A DNA stretch of 8,957 bases from Candidatus Thiodiazotropha sp. (ex Gloverina cf. vestifex). Lineage in GTDB: Bacteria > Pseudomonadota > Gammaproteobacteria > Chromatiales > Chromatiaceae. Where the stretch lies: contig JAHXHT010000079.1 in the NCBI GenBank assembly GCA_025656435.1, positions 1 to 8,957 on the forward strand, in the 5' to 3' direction. Numbering within the stretch: the first letter of the stretch is position 1; the number at the start of each line of letters is the position of its first letter. Positions 1 to 6,354 of this stretch are shown here, in pieces. A model generated the notes under the pieces. The model was not told the origin of the DNA. It was given only the letters and a program-made list of their open reading frames with translations, and searched no databases. The position numbers and the translations under genes are program-made.

Positions 1-437
1 GTCGGGGCATAACGGCTGTCGCGTTGGCGAGTCGATTTTGGGGACTCGGATGTCCCAAAATCTTTCACGAGGTAGCGACACGCTTGATATGCAACAGTGC
101 TGTTGTCATTAAAATCGACAGGCGTACCGCATTCGTTACCCTCGGTATAATAGCCATCATTGTCCGCATCCGTACAAGTGGGTTCTTGTACGATGACAGG
201 TGGACAGAAAAACTCGAGGTTTCCACTATCGTAGGCAGATTGACCTTGATTGTTGTCATGACAAGCGGCGTCACAGGTGTCATTAGCATAGGCCGGTAAC
301 AGTGTATGGCCATTATCGCTACAGAAAGTTTCGATTTGCCGGCCCATTGAGGTAAAGGCAGATGCTTCGTTGATGCCTAAGAGCAGGGTACTGCACAGAA
401 ATATGAACAGTAAGCTCCGTCGATTTTTTACATGCAT
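1..437 (-). CDS. Secreted cysteine-rich protein with CX3CH motif and MopE-like acidic segment (partial, runs off left edge)
   Basis: An open frame begins at ATG 437 and stays open for 145 codons to the window edge. A ribosome binding site (GAGGG, 447-451) lies 9 nt upstream. Residues 1-27 form a clear signal peptide: basic MHVKNRR, a hydrophobic core, and an ASA cleavage site before F28. The mature part has cysteines at 39, 55, 59, 78, 88, 103 and 120. CDAACH (55-60) resembles a c-type haem site but has three residues between the cysteines instead of two. Residues 88-111 (C-T-D-A-D-N-D-G-Y-Y ... C-G-T-P-V-D-F-N-D) match the acidic pattern of the 'MopE-type putative metal-binding motif' and thrombospondin type-3-like calcium loops. 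Past residue 115 the sequence no longer fits that pattern and its DNA folds as an inverted repeat. Export is well supported; haem or metal binding is inference. Function is unknown to me. Confidence 0.75.
   Translation of the reverse strand, partial: MHVKNRRSLLFIFLCSTLLLGINEASAFTSMGRQIETFCSDNGHTLLPAYANDTCDAACHDNNQGQSAYDSGNLEFFCPPVIVQEPTCTDADNDGYYTEGNECGTPVDFNDNSTVAYQACRYLVKDFGTSESPKSTRQRDSRYAP
17..80. repeat. Long imperfect inverted repeat inside the secreted-protein frame
   Basis: Inner arms gattttggggac (34-45) and gtcccaaaatc (52-62) pair over 11 bp with one bulged G and a 6-nt loop. Outer arms tgtcgc (17-22) and gcgaca (75-80) pair over 6 bp, and the stretches between inner and outer stems (23-33 and 63-74) form a nearly symmetric internal loop. 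The structure falls in codons 120-141 of the secreted-protein frame. It may be the end of a small mobile or palindromic repeat, or a structured site near the 3' end of a gene. Neighbouring copies cannot be judged from this window. Confidence 0.55.
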
Positions 438-446
438 TGGGTTGAT

Positions 447-451
447 CCCTC
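447..451 (-). promoter_or_regulatory. Ribosome binding site of the secreted-protein gene
   Basis: GAGGG on the minus strand lies 9 nt before ATG 437. The other nearby ATG, read from 433, is followed at once by a stop codon, so this site fixes the start at 437. Confidence 0.6.
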
Positions 452-457
452 TTCTCC

Positions 458-505
458 AAAAAAATCCATAGGTTGGCAGGATTCATCGAGACCTATCATC
501 CAACC
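458..505 (-). promoter_or_regulatory. Candidate structured leader with mutually exclusive pairings and a U7 run
   Basis: On the minus-strand transcript, GGTTGG (505-500) can pair with CCAACC (476-471), while ATAGGT (496-491) can pair with ACCTAT (473-468). The two pairings share bases 471-473, so they exclude each other. A third short pairing, AATCC (483-479) with GGATT (467-463), abuts a run of seven U (464-458). The arrangement lies just before the ribosome binding site and looks like an attenuator or switch. Stems are only 5-6 bp, so this is a candidate, and it matches no riboswitch class I recognise. Confidence 0.3.
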
Positions 506-535
506 CTCCATGACATGGTGGCTGCTATCTATAGC
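505..535. promoter_or_regulatory. Two adjacent dyads upstream of the secreted gene (possible operators)
   Basis: The 17-bp sequence at 505-521 (cctccatgacatggtgg) is a palindrome around 513 with a single mismatched pair (507/519). At 524-535, gctatctatagc is a second dyad with 5-bp arms. A 1-nt or 2-nt centre is too small for an RNA loop, which favours a protein-binding site on DNA. They lie 70-100 bp upstream of ATG 437. No promoter hexamers can be assigned with confidence. Confidence 0.3.
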
Positions 536-664
536 TCTTGGCTTAGTGATACCTAACCGGGTATTTCAAGTTCAAATTACCAGCCACGCCGGGGGCAATC
601 ATGAAGAATTAAATTCCTAAATTCTGTGACTTCAAACACAGTGGACCTGAAGATTTACGGGTCA

Positions 665-677
665 CAACAGCCTGTTG
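665..677. promoter_or_regulatory. 13-bp perfect dyad (possible operator)
   Basis: CAACAG (665-670) and CTGTTG (672-677) are perfect inverted 6-bp arms around one central C. The dyad lies about 230 bp upstream of the secreted-protein start, in AT-rich DNA suitable for a regulatory region. A dyad of this length can occur by chance. Confidence 0.2.
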
Positions 678-1132
678 GGCAGTATTTTTTCTAATCAAAA
701 ATGGTGTTGTAAAACTTAGAAAGCTGCAGTTTTATCGATAATATTCAAGCCCATACATGCAGAGTCCAATGAAGGGTTTAGTGCAAAATATTGTTGTTGT
801 TGGGAGCGCTAATATGACGGTTTAAAAAAATGTAAAGTAAGTGATTTTTCTCGACGTTGTTCACAAAAAAACGAGTAAAAATTAGGCGGTATCACTTGTT
901 CATGAAGCGAAGGTTTCTGTCTTGATCTATGTTGGGCAAGCAATCGATACACAACAATGAGTTACGGTGTAGAAAAGAGATAGGTGGTCTGAAATATGTG
1001 TTTCTTGATGGATATTCATTTGTAATGAAAAGCAATCGTAATAGTGCTGTGGCCACAAACAAAACACGCTATCAATTGATTTGAGCAACTATGTTTGTTG
1101 TGCACTTAGCACCATGTTTTTCTGTCTGTCAC

Positions 1133-2845
1133 TTATCCACTGAATAACCTACCTGGATTCAGAGTCGGCAAACTGACATCTGGTTGTCTCTTCCTGCTGC
1201 CCCATCTCTGTGGAATCAATCTCATACTGGGTCGGATTTCGTGCTTAAAGGCCTCTTTCCAACGTTCGAAGTCAAGCTTGTGGTGACCATAGATGGACTC
1301 TTCCAACTGGTGGATCAGTCCGTGGATCATCTTTGGCTCCGCCTTGGGGTGGAATGCCAGGATATGTTTACCGATCACGCTGAATGGGGCATTGATCGGC
1401 AGGCCCATGTGCTTGTTGGCGAGGAATCTCAAAGTATATCCCCAGACCTCGGGGTCGTTCTCTTCATCGACGAAACGCACGCAGAACCAAAACCGGACCG
1501 ATAGTGGCAGCATGCCGACCAGGTGCCGACGCCAGCGGTACCATCGGGCAATGGGGTTAAGTGTACGTCCAGCCGTGTGCAGCTTCTCTTTCAGTGGGGA
1601 GAATGCGGGTGCCATCTGACGCATCGGGCGCTGCAGAAAAGTCACCAAAGGCTGCAGGGGTGAGGTTTGTGCATCACCTTTCCTGCGGTGAGAGATCCAT
1701 ACGGCTATCCAGTAACCGAAGATCACGCCGAATATGATGGAGAGTGGAATCCAGAAGGCTGCAGATGTCCCGGCAGGGAAGAGGGAACTCTCTTTGTCGT
1801 CCGCAAAAAAATCCGAAGGTTGTCGGTTACCACTGACGGCAATGGGCTGCAGTGGAAAAGAGGTGCGTTGCGGCATGTTGCTGCGGGTGTTCCACCAGTT
1901 GATGCTCAGTTCAGGCAGTTTCAGATCGCCACCGTATTGAGGTACGAGAATGAAGGTCTCTACCCGGCGCCCCTTGGTTTTTTTATTGTTCTTGTTGAGG
2001 GTGGTGGATACCTCGCTGTGCTCACGATAGACACGGAAGGCTTCACTCTTCAGCTGTTGTTCAAGACTGGGTAGCTGGTTTCCTCCCTGACCCAGGGCTG
2101 TCAGCTCGACCTTTATCGGCAGGGGCTTGCCAGCCGCGGCCTTATAGGAAGTTGGCAGGTCGACCTGTAGCGTCAATTGTTCCAACGGTAGCCAGGGCAT
2201 GCTGTTTGGATTGGATTCCCGAATTTGTAGTTCCAGTGATTCTTTGCTGGTGACGTCGAAGGGGATTTGACTGCGGTTGTATCCCGATACCTGTTCCGCT
2301 TCACCAGTGACGCGAAAGCCGGATATTGCCAAGGCTCCCGCTCTGAGTGGTGTCAATTCATAGAAGAAATCACTGACAATCTCACGCTTTCCTTTGTGTG
2401 TCCGAGAATAGGTTTTGGGTCCCTCCAGGTGCTGCAGAATGTAGTGGTCGCTTTCGGGTACGCGGGGTTTTGCAGTTAACAGGTTATGACGACTGACAAC
2501 ACTCAGTTTCAGAATCACTCCCTGCTGAACATAGGGATTCTTCTGTGTGACCTCACACTCGATGTATGGCTTTTCGTGTTGTGCTGGGTAGTAGGTCGGT
2601 TGAGCGTAATTGGGTCTTTGCTGACCCGGCCAGCTTCCGTAAACAGGTTGGGTCTTGGGTTGCTTTTGTGTTTGGGGCTGTTGTGTCGGTTGTTGCTGAG
2701 TGGGAGGCGCATAGGTCCATTGGCCGGGAGGAAGGGTCTGCCAGAGATCTCGGCCTGCATAGGGATTTGTCGCTGCAGGCTGTAAAAATGCCAGCAGGCA
2801 CAACCCAGCAAGACTGAATATCGTGAATCTCTTGCCTCTCTCCAT
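1133..2845 (-). CDS. batD: BatD family protein (oxygen-tolerance / envelope VWA-operon component)
   Basis: This 570-residue protein has an N-terminal signal peptide (about 1-25: MERGKR, a hydrophobic core, then QPAAT). Next comes a Pro/Gln/Tyr-rich linker (about 36-90), then periplasmic BatD-type beta-sandwich sequence (about 91-345) including the typical VTQKNPYVQQGVILKLSV and YELTPLRAG stretches. One membrane span lies at 363-384, followed by a basic cytosolic tail of about 185 residues. BatD proteins are presumed partners of the membrane VWA proteins BatA and BatB; their biochemical role is unsettled. It is the last gene of the operon and the only one with a real gap before it. GGAGG (2850-2854), 4 nt from ATG 2845, supports the start. 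The P/Q-rich linker looks longer than usual. Family call is firm, function is not. Confidence 0.9.
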   Translation of the reverse strand: MERGKRFTIFSLAGLCLLAFLQPAATNPYAGRDLWQTLPPGQWTYAPPTQQQPTQQPQTQKQPKTQPVYGSWPGQQRPNYAQPTYYPAQHEKPYIECEVTQKNPYVQQGVILKLSVVSRHNLLTAKPRVPESDHYILQHLEGPKTYSRTHKGKREIVSDFFYELTPLRAGALAISGFRVTGEAEQVSGYNRSQIPFDVTSKESLELQIRESNPNSMPWLPLEQLTLQVDLPTSYKAAAGKPLPIKVELTALGQGGNQLPSLEQQLKSEAFRVYREHSEVSTTLNKNNKKTKGRRVETFILVPQYGGDLKLPELSINWWNTRSNMPQRTSFPLQPIAVSGNRQPSDFFADDKESSLFPAGTSAAFWIPLSIIFGVIFGYWIAVWISHRRKGDAQTSPLQPLVTFLQRPMRQMAPAFSPLKEKLHTAGRTLNPIARWYRWRRHLVGMLPLSVRFWFCVRFVDEENDPEVWGYTLRFLANKHMGLPINAPFSVIGKHILAFHPKAEPKMIHGLIHQLEESIYGHHKLDFERWKEAFKHEIRPSMRLIPQRWGSRKRQPDVSLPTLNPGRLFSG

Positions 2846-2937
2846 CCTGCCTCCGTAAAACGCTGTTTTTCTATTCAGGCCTGTATCGTTACATCGCCTG
2901 TTTCTCTTTTGGTTTTTTTATTACTGATAGGGATTGA
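2846..2937 (-). promoter_or_regulatory. batC-batD intergenic gap with strong batD ribosome binding site
   Basis: This 92-nt stretch is the only sizeable gap in the operon. It ends in a good Shine-Dalgarno sequence, GGAGG at 2850-2854, so batD translation need not be coupled to batC. An A-rich stretch follows the batC stop. I see no convincing promoter hexamers and no stem plus U-run terminator, so read-through from batC is the simplest view. Confidence 0.45.
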
Positions 2938-4293
2938 CTACCAGGGTCTTGTCTCTCTGTCTCTGCCGCCTTGACTGCGCAGATATTTGTACTCCTCCAG
3001 CCTGAATTGCTGCTGCATCAGCTGGCCGGGGTCGCCTTCGATCTGTTCCAGCCATTGCTCCATCAAGGCGTGCCCTCCACGAATTGGTTGTCTTTCCTCA
3101 CTGCCACCACTAGTTAATGTTTCACTGTCGGGTGACTGAGATTCGCCACTCTGGTCAACCTGCTCCACCGCTTCGGAGTGGGCTTCCTCTCCAGGATGTA
3201 TCTGGTTTTCACCTCTTTCCCGGCCCAGTCTTTCTTCTCCCGGCATTGGGCTTTGGGCATCGTTCTTTTGCTTTTCGGGTCTTTCGAGGTTAGCAGACTT
3301 TTCATCGGGCTGTTCTCCCTCACCAGATTCAGGATTCTCCTTCTCTTCAGAGGAGCCGGGCTCAGGTGCTTCAGGTGTTTGCTCATCTCCGGCCAAGTCC
3401 TGCTGCTCTTCATCGCCGTGTTGTGCATCCTGAGGGGACGTTTCATCTTTTCCGTTGGTGGATTCCTGCTCCTGCTTCTCCTCACCATCCGTCTGGTTCT
3501 CTTCACTCTCCGGCTTACCGCTTGCGTCATCCGGTTGTGAAGTCTCGTCAGTGCCTCCTCCCTCGCTCTCCTGCTGCTCGTTACCCTGTTGCGACTCTTC
3601 TGTGGCGTTGCCACCAGTACCTTGTTGCTCTTGTTCCTGCTCACCGGATTCAGTTGCTTGATCTTGCTGCTGGTCGCCGGACTCGCTCTCCTGGTCCTCT
3701 TGTTGCTGTCCCGATTCAGACGCCTCCTGTTGCTCCTGGTCCCCCGAACTCTGTTGCTGCTCTGAGTCAGATTCCCCCGATTGCTGCTCCTCTTCCTGCT
3801 GCTGGTCACCAGAGTCTGACTCTTCCTGTTTTTCCTCCTCGCCTTTCTTCTCCTTCTCTTTTTCCTCCTGCTCCTGTTCCTGTTCCTGCTCGCCAGTGGT
3901 TTGTTGTTGAGCAAGCTTTTCCCTGGCCAGGGCAAGATTATGCCTGGCGTCTGCATGCTTGGGGTCACTACTCAAGACTGACTCGAATGTCTCAATAGCC
4001 CCCTCGAAGTCTTCCAGTTTGTAGCGACTGTTGCCCAGGTTGTAGACGGCATCGAGTTTGACCTCTTCGCGTTCCACCTGGCTGAAATCCTCGATGGCCG
4101 CCTCGTAATCACCAGTGCGATAGTGAGCGACGCCTCTGCGGTAGGGGTCCTCAAAATCCTTGGCGGCATCTTCATAGAGCCCCTGACCATAGGCCTCGGC
4201 GGCCTGCTGTTCCTGGTTCAGAAACCAGTTCGCATGTACAGGTGTTGTGAACAGAGACAGCAATAAAATGATCGATGTGAGGAGGGATCTCAT
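2938..4293 (-). CDS. batC: BatC: periplasmic TPR protein with very long Glu/Gln/Ser-rich tract
   Basis: This 451-residue protein has a signal peptide (1-21, ending PVHA) followed by TPR-type helices (about 26-128), with good TPR signatures at YRRGVAHYRTGDYEAAIEDF and LGNSRYKLEDFEGAIETF. Residues 132-405 are a strongly acidic low-complexity tract of Glu, Gln, Ser, Asp and Gly, surely disordered. The C-terminus (410-445, MEQWLEQIEGDPGQLM and on) is the conserved tail seen in other BatC-type TPR proteins of these operons. Its start overlaps the batB stop in ATGA (4290-4293), so translation is probably coupled. TPRs suggest a scaffold for BatA, BatB and BatD in the periplasm (inference). The tract is much longer than the ordered part and contains an 11-residue repeat. 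Confidence 0.9.
   Translation of the reverse strand: MRSLLTSIILLLSLFTTPVHANWFLNQEQQAAEAYGQGLYEDAAKDFEDPYRRGVAHYRTGDYEAAIEDFSQVEREEVKLDAVYNLGNSRYKLEDFEGAIETFESVLSSDPKHADARHNLALAREKLAQQQTTGEQEQEQEQEEKEKEKKGEEEKQEESDSGDQQQEEEQQSGESDSEQQQSSGDQEQQEASESGQQQEDQESESGDQQQDQATESGEQEQEQQGTGGNATEESQQGNEQQESEGGGTDETSQPDDASGKPESEENQTDGEEKQEQESTNGKDETSPQDAQHGDEEQQDLAGDEQTPEAPEPGSSEEKENPESGEGEQPDEKSANLERPEKQKNDAQSPMPGEERLGRERGENQIHPGEEAHSEAVEQVDQSGESQSPDSETLTSGGSEERQPIRGGHALMEQWLEQIEGDPGQLMQQQFRLEEYKYLRSQGGRDRETRPW
3583..3846 (-). repeat. 33-bp (11-residue) degenerate tandem repeat within batC
   Basis: Residues 161-226 of BatC (3616-3813) divide exactly into six 11-residue units, each starting Ser-Gly, at 161, 172, 183, 194, 205 and 216: SGDQQQEEEQQ, SGESDSEQQQS, SGDQEQQEASE, SGQQQEDQESE, SGDQQQDQATE and SGEQEQEQQGT. 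Flanking units at 150-160 and 227-237 keep Gly at position 2 but lose the Ser, giving eight units in register. At DNA level the units differ mainly by synonymous or E/Q/D changes and begin with TCN GGN. This is an old, diverged minisatellite. Confidence 0.8.
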
Positions 4294-5315
4294 CCTTGCG
4301 GCTCCCTGCCGTATTGCCTGAAACGGGGCAGCAGTAAAATCAGCAGTGGTAGCAGCAGCCAGTAGAAACGATCATTCCAGACTCGTGTCTTCTCTTGAGT
4401 GGGCGTGGGTTTGCCTATCTCTCCGGCTGCCAGCTTAAGGATGGCGCGGCTGTCTTGATCACGGAAATCGGCCTTTAAGTACCTGCCGGCACCGGCATTT
4501 GCCAACTGTTGCAAGATTGTTTCGTTGAGCCTCGATTCGACGATCCTGCCGTTAGGTTCACGCAATAGGTCACTTTGGCCCGGTTGGGCAGGGACCGGGC
4601 CGCCTCCAGACGTGCCGATACCCAGGGTATGCAGCTTGATTCCCTGATTCGCTAGTTCACTGATAGTGCCGGTGAGTCCAGGCTCATCAAAATCTCCATC
4701 GCTGATCAAGAGGATGCTTCTCCCACTGTCAGTTTCGCCGCTCCCCAGCAGTTGACCCGTTCTTTCCAGCGCCGCCTGTAGCCGGCTACCCTGGAGGCTG
4801 GCCAGATCCGAACTGACTGCGGGGAGGGCATTGAGCAGGCTTTGGCTGTCCTCGGTGATTGGCGATATCACAAGGGGCACGGAGGCAAAGGCGATCATGC
4901 CGATGCGCAGTTCCCGATTGAGTTGAACCAGGTCCTGCACCTCCTGTCGCGCACGCGCCAGGCGGGAAGGTGCCACATCGGCCACGTTCATGGATCGGGA
5001 GATATCCATCAGAATGACCAGATCGTTGGCAGGTGAGAAGGCCTCTACGTCGGTAAAGTCCCAACGCGGCCCAGCGATTGCCAGAACCAGAAGAATCCAC
5101 AGCAACGCCCAGCGGGAGTAGCGGTTCCAGCGTTCGTTGACATCCAGTTCCCGTACGCCGGTCAGATGGGGCAGCAGATGCTCATCCGCATAGCGATGGA
5201 TAGAACCTTTGCGTGGCCGCACCACACTGAAGATCAACCAGGCCAGTACAGGGACAAGTCCCAGCAGGGCGAAAAGCCATTCGGGCCGGGCAAAATGGAA
5301 GCCCATCTCAGGCAT
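4290..5315 (-). CDS. batB: BatB: membrane-anchored VWA-domain protein
   Basis: The chosen start ATG 5315 gives 341 residues (MPEMGFHFARPEW ...). GGGAGGT (5320-5326) is well spaced from it; a GTG at 5321 would lie inside that site. Membrane spans lie at about 13-29 and 68-82, and a C-terminal one at about 317-330. The VWA domain (about 97-295) has an intact metal-ion-dependent adhesion site: DISRS (104-108), Ser177 in the second motif (QGSRL) where Thr is more usual, and Asp206 in LLISDGD. The domain is expected to face the periplasm or membrane surface and to bind partners through a Mg2+-type site. It overlaps batA by 8 nt and batC by 4 nt. It partners the neighbouring BatA; which MoxR substrates are real here is inference. 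Confidence 0.9.
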   Translation of the reverse strand: MPEMGFHFARPEWLFALLGLVPVLAWLIFSVVRPRKGSIHRYADEHLLPHLTGVRELDVNERWNRYSRWALLWILLVLAIAGPRWDFTDVEAFSPANDLVILMDISRSMNVADVAPSRLARARQEVQDLVQLNRELRIGMIAFASVPLVISPITEDSQSLLNALPAVSSDLASLQGSRLQAALERTGQLLGSGETDSGRSILLISDGDFDEPGLTGTISELANQGIKLHTLGIGTSGGGPVPAQPGQSDLLREPNGRIVESRLNETILQQLANAGAGRYLKADFRDQDSRAILKLAAGEIGKPTPTQEKTRVWNDRFYWLLLPLLILLLPRFRQYGREPQG

Positions 5316-6354
5316 AACCACCTCCCTTCAGTTGGCGCTGGCGACCTTCGGGATAGAGACCCAGCGCCAACAGGCAGAGCAGGGCGAGGGCCAGCGGCCA
5401 ATGGTAGAGCGGTCGGGGTATGAAAACAGTACGTGACTCGGCCTCGGTCTTTTCCAGCTCGTCGATACGCTGGTAGATCTTTTCCAGTGCCTCGGTATCG
5501 GTGCCCCTGAAATATGCACCACCGGTGATTTTGGCAATCTCCTTCAGGGTCTCCTCATCAAAACTCAGTCCCTCAGCCCAAACGTAATTACGCATCTCGG
5601 GGTCGAGTATCTTGACTCGCTTTTCGTTACTGCCCACACCGATGGTGTAGATCTTTATCCCCTCTCGGCTGGCGAGTTGTGCCGCTTTGAGCGGCGGGAT
5701 GATGCCGCCCTCGCTTTTCCCGTCTGTGACCAGGATAAGGACCCTGGAGCCCTCGGGGCGTTCCCTCAACTTTTTGACACCCAGCCCCATGGCGTCACCC
5801 ATCGCAGTGGCAGGTCCTGCAATAGCCGGGACCAGTTCATTCAATAGTTTGTCCACTGCGTTCAAATCGAAGGTAAGGGGTGAGAGTATGTAGGCTCTGC
5901 TGCCGAAGATGACCAGGCCGACCCTGTCGCCACGGCGCGCCTGGACGAACTTGCTCACGACGCCTTTGACCACCTGCATGCGGCTCACTTGCTTATCGTC
6001 AAGGGTAAAGTCGAGGGCGGTCATGGAGCGGGAAGTGTCGACAGCCAGCATCAGGTCGTAGCCTGCAGTGCGATTCTCGGTGTGGGGTTCCAACCACTGC
6101 GGACGCATCAGGCCCAGCACCAGTGCAAGCCATAGAAGATAGAGCAGCCAGGTATGCAGATGCCTGCTGAAAGGCTGTCGGGGACTTCGCGTCTCAAAGG
6201 CTTCCCCCAGATGGGAGATCGACGGATGCAACAGGGTCGTCTGTACCCCCTCGACCGATGTATGGTGTTGGCTGGGAGGTCGTAACCAGAAAAATCTGGC
6301 CAGCAGGGGCAGGATTAGAAGCAACGCCATCCAGGGCCAGTGAAACTCAAACAT
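5308..6354 (-). CDS. batA: BatA: membrane-anchored VWA-domain protein
   Basis: The start is set at ATG 6354, giving 348 residues beginning MFEFHWPWMALLL, the usual opening of this family. GAGGAGG (6361-6367) lies 6 nt upstream. A longer frame from TTG 6393 would add 13 non-family residues. Membrane spans are at about 8-24 and 68-84, with a third near 316-334. The VWA domain (about 98-300) keeps all MIDAS elements: DTSRS (106-110), Thr183 in GPATAMGDA, and Asp211 in LVTDGKSEGG. The start overlaps the DUF4381 stop by 8 nt and the end overlaps batB by 8 nt, so these genes are translated in series. The role is in a MoxR-dependent envelope complex linked elsewhere to stress or oxygen tolerance. 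The biochemical partner is not visible from sequence. Confidence 0.93.
   Translation of the reverse strand: MFEFHWPWMALLLILPLLARFFWLRPPSQHHTSVEGVQTTLLHPSISHLGEAFETRSPRQPFSRHLHTWLLYLLWLALVLGLMRPQWLEPHTENRTAGYDLMLAVDTSRSMTALDFTLDDKQVSRMQVVKGVVSKFVQARRGDRVGLVIFGSRAYILSPLTFDLNAVDKLLNELVPAIAGPATAMGDAMGLGVKKLRERPEGSRVLILVTDGKSEGGIIPPLKAAQLASREGIKIYTIGVGSNEKRVKILDPEMRNYVWAEGLSFDEETLKEIAKITGGAYFRGTDTEALEKIYQRIDELEKTEAESRTVFIPRPLYHWPLALALLCLLALGLYPEGRQRQLKGGGYA
5320..5326 (-). promoter_or_regulatory. Ribosome binding site deciding the batB start
   Basis: GGGAGGT on the minus strand ends 4 nt before ATG 5315. It rules out the GTG at 5321 and makes the second ATG at 5306 less likely. The site lies within the end of the batA coding sequence. 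Confidence 0.7.

Larger units (their letters stand above)
438..1132. other. AT-rich intergenic region between the secreted gene and batD
   Basis: About 695 bp lie between the divergently placed ends: the 5' end of the secreted gene on the left and the 3' end of batD on the right. Base composition is clearly more AT-rich than the bat genes. The only longish frame (432-620, plus) has a composition unlike a protein and no ribosome binding site. No tRNA or rRNA is visible. I see no hairpin plus U-run directly after the batD stop at 1133, so the operon terminator is unassigned. The part nearest 438 holds the dyads listed separately; 700-1130 shows nothing I can name. Confidence 0.6.

Noticed and set aside
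1..90. Integron attC site
   Set aside because: The bulged-G stem recalls attC, but proper paired GTTRRRY and RYYYAAC core sites are not found at the stem ends.
432..620. 62-codon plus-strand frame in the left intergenic region
   Set aside because: It overlaps the start of the well-supported minus-strand secreted gene and its structured leader, and it has no ribosome binding site and no family resemblance.
438..640. c-di-GMP type I riboswitch in the leader of the secreted gene
   Set aside because: A GGTTAGGTA stretch recalls the P3 region, but the conserved GACGCAAAGC and GCAAACC elements are absent.
1021..1132. Rho-independent terminator after batD
   Set aside because: No GC-rich stem followed by a U-run is present on the minus strand. 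The gtggccac palindrome near 1050 is too short and lacks a U-run.
1184..2817. Several plus-strand frames of 68-135 codons opposite batD
   Set aside because: All lie antisense to a well-supported BatD gene, and none has a recognisable domain or convincing ribosome binding site.
3114..3968. Long Arg/Ser-rich open frame (284 codons) on the minus strand inside batC
   Set aside because: It is a frame-shifted reading of the repetitive GAG/CAG codons of batC. The composition is implausible, there is no ribosome binding site, and the batC frame has a signal peptide, TPRs and a conserved C-terminus.
3366..3998. 210-codon plus-strand open frame opposite batC
   Set aside because: It is the antisense shadow of the Glu/Gln-rich tract, whose codons rarely give stops on the other strand. 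The product is Pro/Ala/Arg-rich with no family resemblance.
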